From Phycisphaerales bacterium (GTDB lineage: Bacteria; Planctomycetota; Phycisphaerae; Phycisphaerales; UBA1924), in the NCBI GenBank assembly GCA_905339235.1, contig CAJPFG010000015.1, positions 119,190-183,189 on the forward strand: 64,000 nucleotides of DNA. Reading direction: 5' to 3'. Both the position numbers and the translations under genes were made by a program. This document shows positions 60,067 to 64,000 of the stretch, piece after piece (the first letter of the stretch is position 1; each line of letters begins with the position of its first letter). The notes below the pieces were generated by a model. The model made no database searches. It saw only the letters and a program-made list of their open reading frames with translations, and had not been told where the DNA came from.

Positions 60067-61727
60067 GCGCGCTCCTCCGCCATGACGCGCCCGCCGAACT
60101 TCTCGAGGATGGTCCGAACCGGCCCGGGCGTCTCTCGCCCGAACGCGCAAAGGCTGGCGTCGGTCATCGTTCCCAGAATGCGCCGCAGGATCGCGAGCGA
60201 CTCGCCCGAGAGTCCTTCTCGCGCCAGTTCGTACGCCCGCGCCGAGCCTAACCGGCACGGCACGCACTTCCCGCACGATTCATCGCGCATGAACACGAGC
60301 AGGTGCCGCAGTATCGCCCGCCAATCGGACCCCTTGGGAATCGCCACCAGCCCCCCGTGCCCGAGCGTGATGTCGCGCCGCGACATTCCCGTGAAGCAGA
60401 TCGGCGCGTCCCACTGGTCCGGCGTCACGATGCTCCCCATCGGGCCGCCCAGCAGCACCGCCTCGATCTCGGCCCCGCCCGCCCCGCCGCCCGCGAGGTT
60501 CTCGATCACCTCCCGAAGCGTCACCCCGAACTCAACCTCGACGATTCCCGGCCTCGCGAAGCCGTGATTCAGGCAGATCGCCTTGGTGCCGCGGCTGTCG
60601 GGCGTGCCCAGTTGCGAATACGCCTCGGCCCCGTGCTCGAGAATCCACGGAATGTCGGCGAGCGTCTCGACATTATCCACGACCGTCGGCAGGCCGAACA
60701 ACCCCGCTTCAACCGGATACGGCGGGCGCGGCCGAACCTCGCCGCGCTGCCCCTCGATCGCGCTCAGCAGCGCCGTCTCTTCTCCGCACACGTACGAACC
60801 CAAGCCCTGCACAACCTCGATGCGCAGCCCTTTTTCCCTGCCCGGAGCCCCTTCGCCCAGCACGCCCGCCATCGTCGCGTCGGCGACGGCCCGCTTCATC
60901 CGCCACACCGAGACCGGGTATTCCGAGCGGATGAACACGTAGCCTCGCGTTGCGCCGATCGCGTGCGCTGCGATCGCCATGCCTTCCAGAATCGCGTGCG
61001 GGTCGCGTTCCATCAGTTCGCGGTCGATGAACGAGCCCGGGTCGCCCTCGTCGCCGTTGGCGACGATGAACTTGGGTTCACCGGGCGCCGCCGCGGCCAG
61101 TTGCCACTTCCTGCCCGTCGGGAACGCCGCCCCGCCCCGCCCGCGCAGGCCCGAGGCCATCACCGCGGCGACGACCTGATCCGGCGCCAGGCGCAGCGCC
61201 GCCGCGAGCCCGTCGTATCGTGGAATCCGCGTGGCCCCGGCGTCGGGCCGGAGCAGCCGCGCCGTCACGATCGCGTGCCGCGCGACGCACCGCACCGACG
61301 GCGGGGGCGGATGCGGAAGGGCCGAATCCTCCGCCACCGCGTCGATGGCCGCGGCGTCCGCCCCGAGCACGACACATCCCGAAGGCGTGAGCGCCGCCGG
61401 CGACCGGTCGCAGTAGCCCAGGCAATAGACCGGATGGCACGGCCGTCGCGCCGACAACTCACGGGCCAGCGGCCCGCCCCCCGCGAGCATGCAGGAGGTT
61501 CCCGCGCACACTCGCACCGAAGCGGGGTCGCGGCCGACTTCGCTGAAGGAGGACATCGCGCCCCGCACCGTCGCGACCGGAAGGCTTACACACCGCGCCA
61601 GCGCGCTCGCGTCGGCGGGCGTCCGGAGCGGACCGTCGGCCGCGGCCTCGTGCAGCACGGGCAGCACCGCCTCGACCGCCTGATCGGGCGCGTGCGTCTT
61701 TCGGAATGCTCCGCTGGCGGCGCTCAT
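60063..61727 (-). CDS. Fused NuoE-NuoF-type diaphorase subunit of formate dehydrogenase
   Basis: 554 aa. Residues 1-130: NuoE-like thioredoxin 2Fe-2S (Cys74, Cys79, Cys102, Cys106 in VRVCAGTSCML and YCLGYCDRSP). Residues 150-554: NuoF-like, with the NADH/FMN region SGLRGRGGAAFPTGRKW, VCGEETALLSAIEGQRGEVR, and the 4Fe-4S site ESCGKCVPCRLG plus ASLCAFG. It should transfer electrons from FdhA to NAD, as in HoxF/FdhB-type enzymes. The start at 61727 is chosen because the reading before it lacks family similarity. It is co-translated with fdhA. Confidence 0.92.
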   Translation of the reverse strand: MSAASGAFRKTHAPDQAVEAVLPVLHEAAADGPLRTPADASALARCVSLPVATVRGAMSSFSEVGRDPASVRVCAGTSCMLAGGGPLARELSARRPCHPVYCLGYCDRSPAALTPSGCVVLGADAAAIDAVAEDSALPHPPPPSVRCVARHAIVTARLLRPDAGATRIPRYDGLAAALRLAPDQVVAAVMASGLRGRGGAAFPTGRKWQLAAAAPGEPKFIVANGDEGDPGSFIDRELMERDPHAILEGMAIAAHAIGATRGYVFIRSEYPVSVWRMKRAVADATMAGVLGEGAPGREKGLRIEVVQGLGSYVCGEETALLSAIEGQRGEVRPRPPYPVEAGLFGLPTVVDNVETLADIPWILEHGAEAYSQLGTPDSRGTKAICLNHGFARPGIVEVEFGVTLREVIENLAGGGAGGAEIEAVLLGGPMGSIVTPDQWDAPICFTGMSRRDITLGHGGLVAIPKGSDWRAILRHLLVFMRDESCGKCVPCRLGSARAYELAREGLSGESLAILRRILGTMTDASLCAFGRETPGPVRTILEKFGGRVMAEERA

Positions 61728-61770
61728 GAAAACTCCGTCGAAGACTGTACTCGAAATGTCCCCGGCGTAG

Positions 61771-63690
61771 TTAGAAGAGTCCGACCACTCGCCCGGTGCG
61801 GTCGTCGAGGTCCACATCCATGAAGGCCGCGCGGGGCGGGAGCCCGGGCATCGTGCGCATCGACCCGACGAGCGGGTAGATGAATCCCGCGCCGATGGAG
61901 GCGCGCATGTCGCGGATGGTGAGTCGGAAGCCGCTGGGCGCACCCTTCAGATCGGGGTTGTCGGAGAAAGAAAGGTGGGTCTTGGCCATGCAGATCGGAA
62001 GGCCGCCGAAGCCCGCGTCGGTGTAGAGCCGGAGTTTGGCGCGGGCCTCGTCGCTGTAGTCAACGCCCGAGGCGCCGTACGACTGGGCGATCGCGAGGAC
62101 CTTGGCCTCGATCGTGGCGTCGGTCGGGTAGAGGTGCTGGAACCGACCCGGCTGCGCACACGCCCCGACCACCGCTTCCGCGAGTTCCACCGCGCCCGCG
62201 CCCCCGTCCGCCCAGTTCGAGGCCTTGACGGCCGCGACGGCGCCCGCACGCAACGCGGCCTTCCGCACCGCTTGAACTTCCGCGTCGGTATCGGTGGAGA
62301 ACGCGTTGATCGCGACGACGACCGGGATTCCGTAGCGGCGGACGTTCTGGATGTGGCGTTCAAGATTGGGCAGGCCGGCTTCGACCAGCCCGAGGTTCTC
62401 CTTCGTGTAGGCCTCGTCCACGGGCTTGCCGGCGATGACCTTGGGGCCGCCGCCGTGCATCTTGAGCGCCCGCACGGTCGCGACGAGCACGGCGCAATCG
62501 GGAGCCAGGCCCGAGGCGCGGCACTTGATGTTGGCGAACTTCTCGAAGCCGATATCCGAGCCGAAGCCGGCCTCGGTCACGACGTAGTCGGCGAGTTTCA
62601 GCGCGATCTGGTCGGAGACGACGGAGGAGTTTCCGTGCGCAATGTTCGCGAAGGGCCCGGCGTGGACGAAGACAGGCGTGCCCTCCAGGGTCTGCATGAG
62701 GTTGGGCATGATGGCGTCCTTCATAAGGACCGCCAGCGCCCCGGCCGCGCCGATATCGTCGGCCGTGATCGGCCGCCCGCCCTTGCTGAAGCCGATGACC
62801 ATCCGCTGAAGGCGGGCGCGCATGTCCTTGAGGTCGGTGCTCAGGGCGAGCACGGCCATGATCTCGCTGGCGACCGCGATGTCGAAGCCGGTGGTGCGAG
62901 GATGGTTTTCCTCGGGTCCCAGGCCGATCTGGATGCGGCGCAGCAGGCGGTCGTTCACATCGAGCACGCGGTTCCAGGTGATCGTCGCGGGATCGATGTC
63001 GAGTCGGAAGACCGCGCGAAGATCCTTCGGGCTCAGGTCCGAAGGCTTGCGTGCGAGGACTTCCATCCGCTGCATCCGCCGCTGGTGAAACGATGCAAAG
63101 ATCGCCTCGCCGGTCGCGTCCTTCCGGCACTGCGCGCCCATCAACTGCGTGTCGTCGGAGTGTGTGTCTTCGTAGAGCAGCCGCGTATCGATGGCCGCGG
63201 CCAGCAGGTTGTTCGCGGCGGTGACGGCATGGATATCGCCGGTGAGGTGGAGGTTGAGGTCCTCCATGGGGATGACCTGGCTGTATCCGCCCCCGGCCGC
63301 GCCGCCCTTGATGCCGAAGGTCGGGCCCATGGAAGGCTGGCGGATGCAGGTGAAGACGCGCTTGCCGAGGTGAGCGCCCAGGGCCTGCGAGAGGCCGACG
63401 GTCGTGGTGGTCTTGCCTTCACCCAGGGGCGTGGGCGTGATGGCGGTGACGACGACATAGCGCCCATTGGGTGCGCCGGCCAGGCGATCGCGGATGTCGA
63501 GGTGCACCTTGGCCTTGGTGTGGCCGTAGGGCTCGAGTTCGGATTGCAGGATGCCCGCATCATCGGCGATCTCGCTAATCGGCCGCGGCGTGACGGACTG
63601 GGCAATCGCGATATCCGAAGGAACGGGCCGCTTAAGGGTGGGACGGGACGCGGAGTTGGCGGGGAGACGCGGGTTGGGCTGAAGCATCAT
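61771..63690 (-). CDS. fhs: Formate-tetrahydrofolate ligase
   Basis: ATP-dependent formation of 10-formyl-THF from formate. 639 aa, slightly longer than usual because of an N-terminal extension of about 25 residues. Signatures: [21 protein letters not shown] (P-loop), [60 protein letters not shown] and [20 protein letters not shown]. Start: ATG at 63690 or the next codon. It lies next to the formate dehydrogenase genes, so the two compete for or balance formate. Confidence 0.95.
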   Translation of the reverse strand: MMLQPNPRLPANSASRPTLKRPVPSDIAIAQSVTPRPISEIADDAGILQSELEPYGHTKAKVHLDIRDRLAGAPNGRYVVVTAITPTPLGEGKTTTTVGLSQALGAHLGKRVFTCIRQPSMGPTFGIKGGAAGGGYSQVIPMEDLNLHLTGDIHAVTAANNLLAAAIDTRLLYEDTHSDDTQLMGAQCRKDATGEAIFASFHQRRMQRMEVLARKPSDLSPKDLRAVFRLDIDPATITWNRVLDVNDRLLRRIQIGLGPEENHPRTTGFDIAVASEIMAVLALSTDLKDMRARLQRMVIGFSKGGRPITADDIGAAGALAVLMKDAIMPNLMQTLEGTPVFVHAGPFANIAHGNSSVVSDQIALKLADYVVTEAGFGSDIGFEKFANIKCRASGLAPDCAVLVATVRALKMHGGGPKVIAGKPVDEAYTKENLGLVEAGLPNLERHIQNVRRYGIPVVVAINAFSTDTDAEVQAVRKAALRAGAVAAVKASNWADGGAGAVELAEAVVGACAQPGRFQHLYPTDATIEAKVLAIAQSYGASGVDYSDEARAKLRLYTDAGFGGLPICMAKTHLSFSDNPDLKGAPSGFRLTIRDMRASIGAGFIYPLVGSMRTMPGLPPRAAFMDVDLDDRTGRVVGLF

Positions 63691-63900
63691 GGGCAGTTCT
63701 CGCCGGAGGAAGGGACAGTGGACCGATAAAGGATATCCACGTCCGCTTCTGGTATCTTCGGCGAAACTATGCCTAACGCTCAGCGATTTTGTCGTTTGAT
63801 GCTGGGTTTTCGGCGGGCCGGAGAAGTCGCCCGCAACGGGCCACTGCGCTGGTCGGCAAACGGGCCGAACCACGAGGCCGGGAGGGTGCCAATCTTGGCG

Positions 63901-64000
63901 CTACGGGGGTTGGGGTTCGGTTTCGCGGATTCGGGCGGCGATGGCTTCGAGTTCGTCGAAGCGGTGGTCGCGCATGGCGCGGAGGATTTCGGGGTGGGCG
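63901..64000 (-). CDS. C-terminal end of an unrecognised protein (runs off the window)
   Basis: Read on the minus strand the last 32 codons give AHPEILRAMRDHRFDELEAI, then AARIRETEPQPP and a TAG (63901-63903). Charged and helical, with no domain recognised. The start lies beyond the window. Confidence 0.6.
   Translation of the reverse strand, partial: AHPEILRAMRDHRFDELEAIAARIRETEPQPP

Overview
The window is GC-rich chromosomal DNA that most resembles a planctomycete of the class Phycisphaerae. The evidence is several secreted proteins ending in PEP-CTERM-like tails (Pro-x-Pro-Gly, a hydrophobic stretch, then an Arg cluster), a type III glutamine synthetase, lipobox and Tat-type secreted proteins, heavily GC3-biased codons, and large glycan-active and two-component proteins. 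No rRNA, CRISPR array, integrase or transposase gene was found. The organism assignment is an inference.

Layout. 0-7.6 kb: the end of an unknown gene, a DUF2071 protein, histidine-degradation genes hutG-hutI, methionine aminopeptidase, trpA, and glnN followed by a strong terminator and a tRNA-Met(CAT). 7.8-16.8 kb, all on the minus strand: a HEAT-type lipoprotein, RsbW-like kinase, STAS protein and MlaE permease, then ribH-nusB-ftsY, then an envelope-glycan set (alpha-toroid enzyme, methyltransferase, GT2 glycosyltransferase, GT-C membrane glycosyltransferase). 16.9-18.5 kb: guaA. 18.5-21.3 kb: a compositionally distinct three-gene minus-strand cassette (DUF3800 nuclease-like protein, unknown protein, four-TM membrane protein) lying against the 3' end of guaA and followed by a 21-bp tandem-repeat array. 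This is the best candidate for an undescribed system.

22.0-25.7 kb: two PEP-CTERM proteins, a DUF3309 peptide and an acyl-CoA dehydrogenase. 25.9-31.9 kb: a minus-strand stress block (phosphoribosyltransferase, alpha/beta hydrolase, HPF-cold-shock fusion, lipoprotein, Host_attach protein, Hsp20, triple-BON protein, DUF2934, CBS pair, HMA-like protein). 31.9-36.5 kb: two PEP-CTERM genes, a PEP-CTERM gene remnant and a histidine kinase/LuxR response-regulator pair. A short GGGAA-N2-TTCC element lies 67-80 nt ahead of four genes in these last two blocks, which suggests a shared regulon.

36.5-50.7 kb: a sugar locus with a FucI-like isomerase, ribulokinase, periplasmic sugar-binding protein, RbsC-like permease, a GH172/DUF2961 enzyme, a GH116 enzyme carrying an inserted beta-sandwich module, and a large CHASE/PAS/GAF hybrid kinase. 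Together these could release, import and convert D-arabinose or a similar sugar to D-ribulose 5-phosphate. 50.7-63.7 kb: molybdenum-cofactor synthesis (moaA, moaE, moaD, moeA, moaC, mogA, mobA), fdhD, a NAD-linked formate dehydrogenase (NuoG-like FdhA plus a fused NuoE-NuoF subunit) and formate-tetrahydrofolate ligase. The genes in this last block cover making the cofactor, sulfurating the enzyme, oxidising formate to CO2 with NADH formation, and feeding formate into one-carbon metabolism.
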